Source: Oscillospiraceae bacterium
GTDB taxonomy: Bacteria > Bacillota > Clostridia > Oscillospirales > Oscillospiraceae
Direction: 5' to 3'
Assembly: GCA_015068155.1 (NCBI GenBank)
Contig: SVLC01000013.1
Location: 1-42,940 of the forward strand
DNA length: 42,940 nt
Part shown: piece by piece, positions 1 to 6,770 of the stretch
Position numbering within the stretch: the first letter of the stretch is position 1
Layout of the letters: the number at the start of each line of letters is the position of its first letter
Notes under the pieces: generated by a model
Told to the model about the DNA's origin: nothing
The model's input: only the letters and a program-made list of their open reading frames with translations
Database searches by the model: none
Translations under genes and position numbers: made by a program

Positions 1-549
1 TACGCCGCCGTAGCCGGGGATCAGCTTACCTTCCCGTGTTTTCCGCAGGAAGCTATCAAGCCGCTTTTGAAACTCCCCGGGACGCTTTCGCGCCGCATCG
101 ATGTAGGCAACGCGGATGCGCTTATAGGGCTGGGAGAAGGCTTCAAAATGCGCCCACGCTGCCGCATCTGCACGGATCGCATCCATAATATCCTCCGGAA
201 AAACATAGGGCGCAGAGATCAGATCAGCAACACTTTCCCGTACACTGGGATGGAGCATCCCCTGCTTGTCCAGCCAAATCAGACGTTCAATGTTGGGACG
301 GGAATAGGGACTTCCGGTTTTTCTCGGCGTGAACCGCAAGGCGCGACCCTGATCTACAGCGTGATAAATGCTGTCGATCCAGCCGAAGCACAGCGCTTCC
401 TCCACGGCATCATTATAAGAAAGACCCGGCTGGCCGCTATTCTTGAGGGGGAACACAAACCAAACTTCCGTTTCCGTCTCAAAATGCTCTGCAAGCCATC
501 GACGCCACTGCGCCCGATCGCTTGTATAAAAGATGTTTTCCGTTTTCAT
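1..549 (-). CDS. YdeI/OmpD-associated family protein, C-terminus cut by window edge
   Basis: The minus strand reads 183 codons from ATG at 549 to the window edge without a stop, so the C-terminus is missing. The N-terminus has a Trp-rich stretch (RRWLAEHFETETEVWFVF), then CFGWIDSIYHAVD and RFTPRKTGSPYSRPN, the pattern of the YdeI/OmpD-associated family, often named bacteriocin-protection protein. A later YIDAARKRPGEFQKRL segment fits the family's C-terminal helices. A GGGGAAG site precedes the ATG. The start overlaps the stop of an upstream fragment as ATGA, suggesting a former operon. The biochemical role of the family is not established. Confidence 0.8.
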   Translation of the reverse strand, partial: MKTENIFYTSDRAQWRRWLAEHFETETEVWFVFPLKNSGQPGLSYNDAVEEALCFGWIDSIYHAVDQGRALRFTPRKTGSPYSRPNIERLIWLDKQGMLHPSVRESVADLISAPYVFPEDIMDAIRADAAAWAHFEAFSQPYKRIRVAYIDAARKRPGEFQKRLDSFLRKTREGKLIPGYGGV

Positions 550-713
550 TTTCTTCCCCTTTTCGGTGTGGGCAGTTCTTCCACTTTCAATATGTTGATT
601 TTCTGCTTCTTCCGCAGATACGCATACGCCGCAGCGGATACAAGGCTATCAAAAGCATTGCCGATGGGAAAATGCGTTAAGTCTGCCGTTGCACGACGAA
701 AAATACAAAAGCA
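546..713 (-). pseudogene. C-terminal fragment of an unrecognised gene upstream of the YdeI-like gene
   Basis: A 55-codon minus-strand frame without a credible start ends in TGA overlapping the YdeI-like ATG (ATGA), the spacing of translationally coupled genes. Its product contains FPIGNAFDSLVSAAAYAYLRKK and ends in a basic PTPKRGRK tail. The composition looks protein-like and the overlap favours a real gene end, but the frame closes with TAA just upstream, so the 5' part is missing or frameshifted. I do not recognise the family. Confidence 0.3.
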
Positions 714-830
714 TTATAGCTGAGCAGGCAAGAAAGGTTTATCTTGATAAATATAAAAGTCAACTATATTGTAGCATATATTTATCTATTTGACTACCGC
801 TGGTTGCTGCCGTTTAGATAATATCCTCCA

Positions 831-1727
831 TTATTTCTTCGGGGGCCGGTGATATTGCATCAGCCGGCAAGTGTCCAACTTGTTCTGAAAGCGTTTCTGT
901 GCCTCGCAGACGACTTTTCGCAGGATTTCCGGGTCGGTGTCCCACTGAGTAATTCCGCGATTATATGCGCCCCTGCGCTTGTCGTCGATGATGAACGGAT
1001 CGATGCCGTAGCGCAGGCACTCCTTCACCATGAGGATTCGGCCCACTCTGCCGTTGTAGTCGTCAAAGGGGTGAATGCGCTCGAATTGTACATGAAACGT
1101 AAGAATTTGCTCCAGTTTAGCGGCTTTTCGCTCGTAGCCTTTAATCAAATCAGCCACAGCCTTATTGATCTGCTGCGGAGGAAAGCCCAGCTTATCGGGC
1201 TTGATACGGAACTCACCCACGCCGGTCTTGTGATTCTGATCGGCATAGGTGCCATAAGTCAGGAAGTGATGCACCTGCTTGACGAAGGACACCGTCAGTG
1301 GAGCGGTCACATTGTCTACAACATAGCGCATACAGATAAAATGATTCATAATCTCCACAATATCATCCACTTTGGTGGCCTCAAAAGAGGGTGTGATCCG
1401 GTTAGTGCGGTAGATTTCTTCAACCTGCTGCCGGGTTAGACGATTACTGGCCATGCGGCTGGAACTGTAGGCCAAATCCACCTGTATGTATTCGTAGATG
1501 CCAAAGTGGTTATTGCGCTCCCGTTGATAGAGGATCTTTTTTACCAGGGGTGTTGGTGGTGTTTCTCTTACCGTCTGGGCACCCGGCTTCGGTGTTCCTT
1601 CCGGTATCATCCACCCTTGTTCAGTCTGTACTGCGCCGGGGACTTTGCCTTCCTTGCAATAGCGGCGAACCATCGCGCCAGAAATGTCCCAGATGATAGC
1701 AGTTTCATTTGCGGAATAGAATTTCAT
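831..1727 (-). CDS. Fic-domain protein with N-terminal DNA-binding-like domain
   Basis: 298 aa. Residues 1-45 look like a MerR/excisionase-type helix-turn-helix. Residues about 75-290 are a Fic fold with the core motif HPFDDYNGRVGR at 219-230, including the catalytic His219. Fic proteins transfer AMP or other phosphate-containing groups to target proteins. Two departures: the usual HPFxDGNGR Gly is Tyr223-like (DDYNGR), and the segment where related proteins carry the inhibitory Glu (SxxIEG) reads SSRMAS, with Ala93 in the Glu position; I checked these codons at 1446-1457. A GAAAGGA site lies about 8 nt before the ATG. The location in an A/T-rich accessory stretch suggests a mobile-element or toxin-like origin. 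The Fic assignment is firm; activity and target are unknown. Confidence 0.85.
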   Translation of the reverse strand: MKFYSANETAIIWDISGAMVRRYCKEGKVPGAVQTEQGWMIPEGTPKPGAQTVRETPPTPLVKKILYQRERNNHFGIYEYIQVDLAYSSSRMASNRLTRQQVEEIYRTNRITPSFEATKVDDIVEIMNHFICMRYVVDNVTAPLTVSFVKQVHHFLTYGTYADQNHKTGVGEFRIKPDKLGFPPQQINKAVADLIKGYERKAAKLEQILTFHVQFERIHPFDDYNGRVGRILMVKECLRYGIDPFIIDDKRRGAYNRGITQWDTDPEILRKVVCEAQKRFQNKLDTCRLMQYHRPPKK

Positions 1728-1779
1728 GTTTTCAATCCTTTCGAAGTTTTTGTTTCAGGTTGCAGGGGGTGCAACTTTT

Positions 1780-1798
1780 TACCCAAACTGTACCCAAA
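1780..1798. repeat. Two TACCCAAA direct repeats, 11-bp period
   Basis: TACCCAAA occurs at 1780-1787 and 1791-1798, about one helical turn apart, in the stretch between fic and a tRNA-end-like sequence. Phased short repeats next to such an end are typical of integrase arm sites; here no integrase remains. The interpretation is inference. Confidence 0.45.
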
Positions 1799-1841
1799 TC
1801 ATCGCGAGAACACTTGGACTGGATTGAAATATTTTGCATAC

Positions 1842-1871
1842 ATAATATGCTATTTTGTCATGTTTTGTCTA
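1842..1871 (-). promoter_or_regulatory. Possible promoter of the fic gene
   Basis: On the minus strand TAGACA (1866-1871) and TATTAT (1842-1847) are separated by 18 bp. Transcription would start near 1835, giving a leader of about 110 nt that contains the TTTGGGTA direct repeats at 1780-1798. Confidence 0.4.
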
Positions 1872-1921
1872 TTATTTTCCAACTTTTCAAACTGCATTTT
1901 TGCTCAAAATCCGATGGCATT

Positions 1922-1957
1922 CAAGAGGTCAGCGTTTCGATCCCGCTATCTCCACCA
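1922..1957 (+). other. tRNA/tmRNA 3'-end-like remnant, possible attachment site
   Basis: The stretch resembles a variable loop (AGGTC), a T-arm (AGCGT, TTCGATC loop, CCGCT) and an acceptor strand ending in CTCCACCA. The last T-stem pair is a T-C mismatch and the acceptor is one base short, so it is not intact. No D-arm or anticodon arm lies upstream in 1870-1922. A strong terminator follows at once. A lone 3' end like this is what integration into a tRNA or tmRNA gene leaves as an att copy. Confidence 0.45.
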
Positions 1958-1960
1958 CCG

Positions 1961-1995
1961 AGTCCTGAAAACCATTGGTTTTCAGGACTTTTTCT
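1961..1995 (+). terminator. Rho-independent terminator after the tRNA-like remnant
   Basis: A perfect 13-bp stem (AGTCCTGAAAACC / GGTTTTCAGGACT) with a 3-nt loop is followed by TTTTTC. It would end a transcript from the left, consistent with a former tRNA/tmRNA unit. Between it and 2093 I see no gene; the rest of 1728-2092 holds only the features listed here. Confidence 0.75.
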
Positions 1996-2092
1996 TTGCC
2001 AAAATGGTGGTTTTACCTCTTAAATGCCATTTTTTCGAACCGGGTCGCTACACCCAATTTGCCCGCTACACTTTATCTTGAATCCATCTTGA

Positions 2093-2488
2093 ATCAGGAC
2101 GATTTTACCCTGTCCATGTAGTCCAAAATATTCCCGAAAGTTCCCTTACAACATCTCACAGGATATTATTCCTACTTGGCTGCCCGAGGGGTATATTTTT
2201 CAGGAAATAAATCCCATACGTACACCTCGTGAAATATCTATTTCTGCAAAGTTTAATAGAAATAACGATGAATTGATTATCTCTATCCGCCAGACCATTG
2301 GCGTACAAGCAGAACAGGTTGAGAAAAATGATGATCTGCTGGAAGTATACATGGTCGATAGCGTGGAATATTATATTTTCTCCAACACGGAAACCATGAA
2401 TGCGGCATGGAGCATTGGAGAATTTGAATGTATCATTACAGGAAAAATTACGCTGGAGGAAATGAAAAGGATGATCGATTCCATCTGA
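2093..2488 (+). pseudogene. C-terminal fragment of a DUF4367 (anti-sigma-factor-like) protein
   Basis: An open frame of 131 codons begins right after a TGA at 2090 and has no plausible start. It reads IPTWLPEGYIFQEI, then ISIRQTIG, VDSVEYYIFSN and GEFECIITGKITLEEMKRMIDSI, the pattern of the extracellular DUF4367 domain in Clostridia, where it often forms the C-terminal half of membrane anti-sigma factors. The N-terminal cytoplasmic and membrane parts are absent. The break lies about 100 bp downstream of the tRNA-like end, consistent with a recombination junction. An internal ATG at 2273 would give only 71 aa and has no good ribosome site. Confidence 0.7.
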
Positions 2489-2513
2489 ATAAAAATGGAA
2501 TGGAGATTATTAA

Positions 2514-2981
2514 ATGGAAAGAAAGAAGAGACATTTCCTTGTAAAAATAATAGCAATTGCTTTGATTATTTCTTTGTGCGCGCCTATTGGCGTGCAGGCA
2601 GCGATGCCTGAGACCGTCCAGCCTTTGGCAAGCGCCTATTTGACATCGTATACCGCCTACATCTGCGCCATGGGGGATGGCAACCTGGAAATTTGGTTCC
2701 GTGTGACCGGAACAGACATTTGGGCAGATCTTGGCGTCCTGATGATTTATCTGTATGAATCCACAGATAATGTTAATTGGGGCTGGGTCAAAACCTACCA
2801 TTTTACAGATTATGACGACGAAACTATGTTAGCCAGCAATGCATGGCAGCATATTTCTCATGTAGACTATGAGGAGGGCGTTCCGGGTCGCTACTATAAG
2901 GCCTATGTGCAAATTTGGGCCGGTCCCGAAGATGGCGGTGACACCCGCTACATCTGGACCCCTGTGGAGCGCTGCACCTGA
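2514..2981 (+). CDS. Small secreted protein, probably DUF6147-like
   Basis: 155 aa. A Lys/Arg-rich start, a hydrophobic core (IIAIALIISLCAPIG) and a likely signal peptidase I site after VQA (about residue 29) indicate secretion. The mature part repeats short beta-strand patterns: YLTSYTAYICAMGDGNLEIWFRV, LMIYLYESTD, WVKTYHF, GRYYKAYVQIWAG. I recall similar small secreted proteins in gut Clostridia, possibly under DUF6147; this comes from pattern memory, not a search. The gene follows the DUF4367 fragment by 25 bp, so the two probably belonged to one operon, as anti-sigma systems often sit with secreted products. A terminator follows at 2998. Confidence 0.7.
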   Translation: MERKKRHFLVKIIAIALIISLCAPIGVQAAMPETVQPLASAYLTSYTAYICAMGDGNLEIWFRVTGTDIWADLGVLMIYLYESTDNVNWGWVKTYHFTDYDDETMLASNAWQHISHVDYEEGVPGRYYKAYVQIWAGPEDGGDTRYIWTPVERCT

Positions 2982-2997
2982 TCCATAATTACATAGC

Positions 2998-3030
2998 AAC
3001 GCACAGGCATTCGCCTGTGCGTTCTTATTT
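2998..3030 (+). terminator. Terminator of the small secreted protein gene
   Basis: An 11-bp inverted repeat (AACGCACAGGC / GCCTGTGCGTT) around a short loop is followed by CTTATTT, 17 bp after the stop codon. Confidence 0.75.
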
Positions 3031-3040
3031 GCTTAAAGAA

Positions 3041-3190
3041 AACCACCGGCACGGCCGGTGAATCCCAAAAGCTTTCGTTATGCCCAGTCCCGCCGCAGCG
3101 GAAAGCCTCCCCTGTGTAAGGGGAGGTGGGCCGCCGAAGGGCGGCTCGGAGGGGTTGTCAATCCCTCAGTCAGCCCGTCGGCCGGTGGTT
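3041..3190. repeat. 150-bp MITE-like repeat element with 10-bp terminal inverted repeats
   Basis: The ends AACCACCGGC (3041-3050) and GCCGGTGGTT (3181-3190) are exact reverse complements. Inside are three hairpins: CACCGGC/GCCGGTG (3044-3060), CCTCCCC/GGGGAGG (about 3107-3127) and GCCGCC/GGCGGC (3131-3146). The internal stretch around the second hairpin resembles a dispersed intergenic repeat I associate with Oscillospiraceae genomes. No coding capacity. The right end overlaps the stop codon of the pcp gene (TAA at 3189-3191 on the minus strand). Confidence 0.65.
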
Positions 3191-3794
3191 ATGATTGTGC
3201 AGCCCCGTTGCGGAATGAGCAGGCGCTGATAGCCGCGGTCAAGGCCCGGGTGATCGTTTCCAGCGGCATGGAAGGCTTCCCTTGCTCCGGCAGGAAAGGC
3301 ACATGGAGGAAACCTACCTGGGTCCGGGTGCCGTCAAAGTGGTGCAGCAGCGTATACAGCACATCGTTGCACACAAAGGCCCCTGCGGAGTTGGACACCG
3401 TGGCGGGAATGTCTGCATCCCGGATGGCCTGGGCCATCCTTTCGACCGGCGTTGTGGCAAAATAGGCTGCCGGGCCATCCGGTGCCACAAATTCGCCCCG
3501 GGGCTGATTGCCGGCGTTATCGGCGATCCGGGCATCCCGGATGTTCACCGCGATCCGCTCCGGGGTCACGGAATCCCGGCCTCCGGCCTGGCCTACGCAC
3601 AAGATCACATCCGGCTGCCATGCTGCCGCCGCTTTCAGAACCGCCTGGGCTGCGCTGCCGAAGACCGTGGGGATCATCAATTTGCGGATTTCAAAATCTC
3701 CCACCTGGGACGGTAACTGCGCCACCGCCAGCCAGGAGGGGTTTACGGTTTGACCGCCAAAGGGGTCAAAGCCGGTGATCAGCAATTTTTTCAT
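3189..3794 (-). CDS. pcp: Pyroglutamyl-peptidase I (peptidase family C15)
   Basis: 201 aa from ATG 3794. It removes N-terminal pyroglutamate from peptides in the cytoplasm. The family hallmarks are all present: LITGFDPFGG at the N-terminus, the catalytic Glu in GGRDSVTPERIAVN (about residue 79), the nucleophile Cys in SNSAGAFVCNDVLY (about 142) and the His in VGFLHVPFLP (about 164). Length is normal. An ATG at 3800 is also possible, but AAGGTG lies 8 nt before 3794 and only 2 nt before 3800. It sits 24 bp downstream of the amidase gene on the same strand, presumably co-transcribed. The last two bases of the repeat element form part of its stop codon. Confidence 0.93.
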   Translation of the reverse strand: MKKLLITGFDPFGGQTVNPSWLAVAQLPSQVGDFEIRKLMIPTVFGSAAQAVLKAAAAWQPDVILCVGQAGGRDSVTPERIAVNIRDARIADNAGNQPRGEFVAPDGPAAYFATTPVERMAQAIRDADIPATVSNSAGAFVCNDVLYTLLHHFDGTRTQVGFLHVPFLPEQGKPSMPLETITRALTAAISACSFRNGAAQS

Positions 3795-3818
3795 ATCCAT
3801 AACACCTTATTTCCTGAT

Positions 3819-4643
3819 TCAGGATTGGAAAGCCGCGGCGTATACATCCGGCCGCCGGGCGGAGAGCAACGGCAATTGCTGGCGCACCCGGTCCACTTCG
3901 GCAAAGTCGATATCCACCAACAGCAGGTTTGGCTCTGTGCCGGCATCGGCGATGGGTGTTCCCCAGGGGGAGCAGACGATGGAATGGGCGTAAGACACAT
4001 AACTGCGGGCGGTATCCCGCGCCGGCGCTGCGCCCAGGGTAAAAAGCTGATTATCCACGGCCCGCATCCGGAAGCTCAGCTCCCAATGCAGAGGGCCGGT
4101 GGTCATATTGAAGGCTGCGGGGACGATCACCGCCCGGGCGCCGTCCAGCGCCATGGCGCGGAACAGTTCCGGGAAGCGGATGTCGAAGCAAATGCAAAGG
4201 CCGATACGGATGCCGTCAACGGTGAAGATAGTAGGCTGGCAGCCGGGGGAGAGCACCGCGGATTCCCGGAAATGCTGCCCGCCGTCAATGTGGGCGTCAA
4301 ACAAATGGATCTTGCGGTGACGGGCAATCTGCCGGCCGTTTTCGTCAAAAACAAAGCTGGTGTTATAGAGCTTGTCGCCGCAGCGCTCGGGAATGGAGCC
4401 GGCTACCAGGGTCAGCGCGTTTTCTTTGGCGGTCTGGGCCAGGGCAGCGCAAAGGGGACCGTCGGCTTCCTCCGCAAAAACCGGGAAAGCGGAATTGGAA
4501 TAAGGGCAGCAGAACATTTCCGGCAGGACCGCCACCCGGGCGCCGGCTGCGGCGGCCTGGGCGATATATCTCCGGGCGGTCTGCAGATTTTCCTGCTTGT
4601 TTTTGGTGATGGGCATTTGGATCAGCGCAAATTTCATAAGCAT
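3819..4643 (-). CDS. Carbon-nitrogen hydrolase, omega-amidase (Nit2)-like
   Basis: 274 aa, cytoplasmic. The nitrilase-superfamily triad is visible: Glu42 in VLPEMF, Lys111 in HRKIHLFD and Cys152 in GLCICFDIRFPEL. PYSNSAFPVFAE and the FRES segment point to the omega-amidase branch, which hydrolyses alpha-ketoglutaramate or alpha-ketosuccinamate to the keto acid and ammonia. The C-terminus (LLLVDIDFAEVDRVRQQLP) is typical. ATG 4637 is an alternative start two codons in. The gene is first in an operon with pcp; together they suggest peptide and amide-nitrogen salvage (inference). The exact substrate cannot be read from sequence. Confidence 0.88.
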   Translation of the reverse strand: MLMKFALIQMPITKNKQENLQTARRYIAQAAAAGARVAVLPEMFCCPYSNSAFPVFAEEADGPLCAALAQTAKENALTLVAGSIPERCGDKLYNTSFVFDENGRQIARHRKIHLFDAHIDGGQHFRESAVLSPGCQPTIFTVDGIRIGLCICFDIRFPELFRAMALDGARAVIVPAAFNMTTGPLHWELSFRMRAVDNQLFTLGAAPARDTARSYVSYAHSIVCSPWGTPIADAGTEPNLLLVDIDFAEVDRVRQQLPLLSARRPDVYAAAFQS

Positions 4644-4732
4644 GGCTCACTTTCCGTTGTTGGCTGGAGATCCGGCGCGGCCGGATGGCTGCTTTTTGCT
4701 ACCATGATAACGGTTTTTGCAGCAACTGTCAA

Positions 4733-4768
4733 CCAAAAGCCGCCCGGGTCTTGGGAACCAGGCGGCTT
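4733..4768 (-). terminator. Terminator of the tetR-flavin reductase operon
   Basis: On the minus strand AAGCCGCC pairs with GGCGGCTT across a 16-nt loop, followed by TTGG, directly after the flavin-reductase-like stop. Confidence 0.6.
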
Positions 4769-4771
4769 GGA

Positions 4772-5686
4772 TCATTTCTTGTTCTTTTCTTTGGCGCGCT
4801 TGTCATTGATGATCTGCATTTCCTTCGCGGTGATCAATTGGCAATTGTTTTCCCTGGCCCATTCCACACAGCCTTTCAGCACCAAAGGCAGGAAAACACG
4901 GGGCACGTTGAGGATCATTTCCAGGGCGTCATCGGTGAATTTCACCACATCATCGGCCCGGTCGGCGGCGTAACGGACGGAGTCCAGGCTTTGCTTACGG
5001 ATGGGCAGCAGCTCAGCCCGCATTTTGGTTTTACGATGGAACCAGAAATTTTTGCTGTCGCGGTAGCCATAGTCCACCGGCAGGTTGGGAAAATCCTTGG
5101 CTTTTACGCCGTTGATAATGGCATCGCTGTACTTTTTCTTCATCAGGATCTTGTCCACCTTCAAAATGAAGTGGGCGCCGAACTTGGAGGTGATGCCGTT
5201 GAAATCGTGGTAGGGCGGCTCGTAGCCGTTGAGGTTGCCGGGCGCATCGTTTTGGGCGTTGTCCAGCTCCCGGACCCAGGTGCATTCGATGACCTGAATG
5301 GCATCGGTGAGAACCATGGGGCGATCGCCGTCGGCCTGGCCTTTTTCCAGCTTGAACTGACAATTGGGCATCTTGTCCTCGGGCTTATCGCCGGGCCAGC
5401 TAAGCTTGACGCATTCTTTGAAGGTCTTGGGCTTGTCGTCAACGAAGTTGATGGCGCATTTTCCGGTGCGCAGAATGTTCTGGGCGGTATTGGAGGAATT
5501 GCGGCAGGAAAGCAGCATGGCATAGTAATCCTTGCCGGCCACATAGTAAGGCTGCACCAAAGAATAGGGACCCAGGGTGGTGGAACCATCCGGGCAAAGG
5601 GTGGAGATCACCACGGTGGGCATGGGGAAAAACAGGGAGGTCTGGTAGAAATTATCAACTACCCGGAGATTTTCAAAACTGGACAT
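4772..5686 (-). CDS. Flavin-reductase-like split-barrel protein with PCP_red-like C-terminus
   Basis: 304 aa, predicted soluble. Residues about 15-190 match the FMN-binding split barrel of the flavin reductase family: PMPTVVISTLCPDG, a PYSL loop, LLSCRNSSNTAQNIL, then GKCAINFVDD. Residues about 250-297 (FTDDALEMILNVPRVFLPLVLKGCVEWARE) look like the small helical PCP_red domain otherwise known from light-independent protochlorophyllide reductase subunit B. An AAAGGAG site precedes the ATG. It lies 31 bp downstream of a tetR gene on the same strand and probably shares its promoter, so expression should follow that regulator's ligand. Flavin binding is likely; the substrate, possibly an electron-poor or toxic compound, is unknown. 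Confidence 0.8.
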   Translation of the reverse strand: MSSFENLRVVDNFYQTSLFFPMPTVVISTLCPDGSTTLGPYSLVQPYYVAGKDYYAMLLSCRNSSNTAQNILRTGKCAINFVDDKPKTFKECVKLSWPGDKPEDKMPNCQFKLEKGQADGDRPMVLTDAIQVIECTWVRELDNAQNDAPGNLNGYEPPYHDFNGITSKFGAHFILKVDKILMKKKYSDAIINGVKAKDFPNLPVDYGYRDSKNFWFHRKTKMRAELLPIRKQSLDSVRYAADRADDVVKFTDDALEMILNVPRVFLPLVLKGCVEWARENNCQLITAKEMQIINDKRAKEKNKK

Positions 5687-5717
5687 GGAAATGACTCCTT
5701 TCGGTTATGTAGGGGAA

Positions 5718-6224
5718 TTAAAACAGCTTTTCCAGCAGGGGGCAGAATTCCTGGAAGCTTTTTCCTTCAAAGGTCCAGGCCAACAGGCTTTCGGCAGCAA
5801 ATTCGGCGGTAAAATCGCTGTCGCAGAACCGCAGCAGATGCTGCGCCAGTTGGTTACGCAGGATCCGGTGATACTGACGGAAAGAGACGGCGAAGCCGGC
5901 AACGGCAGCCTTATCCCGGAACAGGCTTGCGTAGCGGGCGGAAAAGTCGGTAAGCTGCCGGTGCATGCAGACCAGCACGGGCAGGGGGGCGGTGGCTTCC
6001 GCGGCTACGGCGGCGATGGCGTCATTGCATGTGCGCCAATCCTGCAGCAAGTGGGCGGCGATCAGATCCTCTTTGGAGGGGAAATAATTGTATACGGTAC
6101 CCACGGCGATGTTGCAGGCCTTGGCGATGGAGCGGATCGTCATGGCGCTGTAGCCGGATTCCGCAATTTGCCGCTGCGCCTCTTCCACCAGTCGGGATTC
6201 CAGGTCTTTGATGATCTTGGGCAT
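5718..6224 (-). CDS. TetR/AcrR family transcriptional regulator
   Basis: 168 aa. The N-terminal helix-turn-helix is classic: IAESGYSAMTIRSIAKACNIAVGTVYNYFPSKEDLIAAHL (residues about 14-52), followed by a helical ligand-binding domain without recognisable specificity. ATG 6224 is chosen because AAAGGAG lies 6 nt upstream; an in-frame ATG at 6251 lies inside the promoter-operator region. The gene precedes the flavin-reductase-like gene in one operon, and a 12-bp palindrome sits between its promoter and ribosome site, so it most likely represses itself and the enzyme. Confidence 0.9.
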   Translation of the reverse strand: MPKIIKDLESRLVEEAQRQIAESGYSAMTIRSIAKACNIAVGTVYNYFPSKEDLIAAHLLQDWRTCNDAIAAVAAEATAPLPVLVCMHRQLTDFSARYASLFRDKAAVAGFAVSFRQYHRILRNQLAQHLLRFCDSDFTAEFAAESLLAWTFEGKSFQEFCPLLEKLF

Positions 6225-6238
6225 AAAAAACTCCTTTC

Positions 6239-6250
6239 TGAACATGTTCA
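6239..6250. promoter_or_regulatory. Candidate TetR operator, perfect 12-bp palindrome
   Basis: TGAACATGTTCA is a perfect palindrome located between the -10 box (6260-6265) and the ribosome site of the tetR gene, where a bound repressor would block elongation or overlap the start site. Assignment to this TetR is inference from position. Confidence 0.6.
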
Positions 6251-6259
6251 TTTAATCAT

Positions 6260-6288
6260 AGTATAAAATAATTTTACAATGCTGTCAA
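6260..6288 (-). promoter_or_regulatory. Sigma-A promoter of the tetR operon
   Basis: On the minus strand TTGACA (6283-6288), a 17-bp spacer and TATACT (6260-6265): near-consensus. Confidence 0.8.
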
Positions 6289-6314
6289 GAGAGGAAAAGG
6301 AAAAAAGGGAGTTC

Positions 6315-6343
6315 TTGCAAAATGTTGTGGGATTTGCTATAAT
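6315..6343 (+). promoter_or_regulatory. Promoter of the mutT operon
   Basis: TTGCAA (6315-6320), 17 bp, TATAAT (6338-6343), about 25 bp before the mutT start. It is divergent from the tetR promoter less than 30 bp away. Confidence 0.75.
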
Positions 6344-6368
6344 ATGGCGAAAGAAAGAGGTGGTATGG

Positions 6369-6770
6369 ATGGTGGAGGTCGTTGCGGCGCTGATCTGGGA
6401 TGGCGGACGGTTTTTGATCTGTCAGCGCCCGGCCCATAAGGCCCGGGGCCTGCTGTGGGAATTTGTCGGCGGCAAGGTAGAGCCGGGGGAAACCAAGGCG
6501 CAGGCGCTGATCCGGGAATGCCGGGAAGAATTGGCCATTACCTTAGCGGTGGGGGATGTGTTTATGGATGTGGTCCACGCATATCCGGACCTGACGGTAC
6601 ATTTGACCCTGCTGAATGCCACCATTGCAGAGGGCGTGCCGCAAATGCTGGAGCATAATGCCATCCGCTGGATCACGCCCGGGGAGATCGGTGCATATGA
6701 TTTTTGCCCGGCGGATGTGGAAATTTTGGAAAGGATCACGGAAAAATATGGTGCGGGAACTGATACATGA
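6369..6770 (+). CDS. mutT: NUDIX hydrolase, MutT-like 8-oxo-dGTP diphosphatase
   Basis: 133 aa from ATG 6369, preceded by AGAGG; the frame extends upstream past the promoter, so an earlier start is excluded. The Nudix box is intact at residues 35-56 (G, five residues, E41, seven residues, R49-E50, then EE53-54). The opening VEVVAALIWDGGRFLICQRP and the GLLWEFVGGKVEPGE context match MutT, which removes oxidised dGTP from the nucleotide pool. The product's last 23 bases overlap the next gene, indicating coupling. Confidence 0.85.
   Translation: MVEVVAALIWDGGRFLICQRPAHKARGLLWEFVGGKVEPGETKAQALIRECREELAITLAVGDVFMDVVHAYPDLTVHLTLLNATIAEGVPQMLEHNAIRWITPGEIGAYDFCPADVEILERITEKYGAGTDT

Noticed and set aside
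67..723. Plus-strand frame of 218 codons at the left end
   Set aside because: It starts with TTG and lies opposite the YdeI-like gene, whose minus-strand translation shows clear family motifs.
1870..1957. Intact tRNA gene
   Set aside because: Only the T-arm and acceptor end are recognisable; no D-arm or anticodon arm, and the T-stem has a mismatch.
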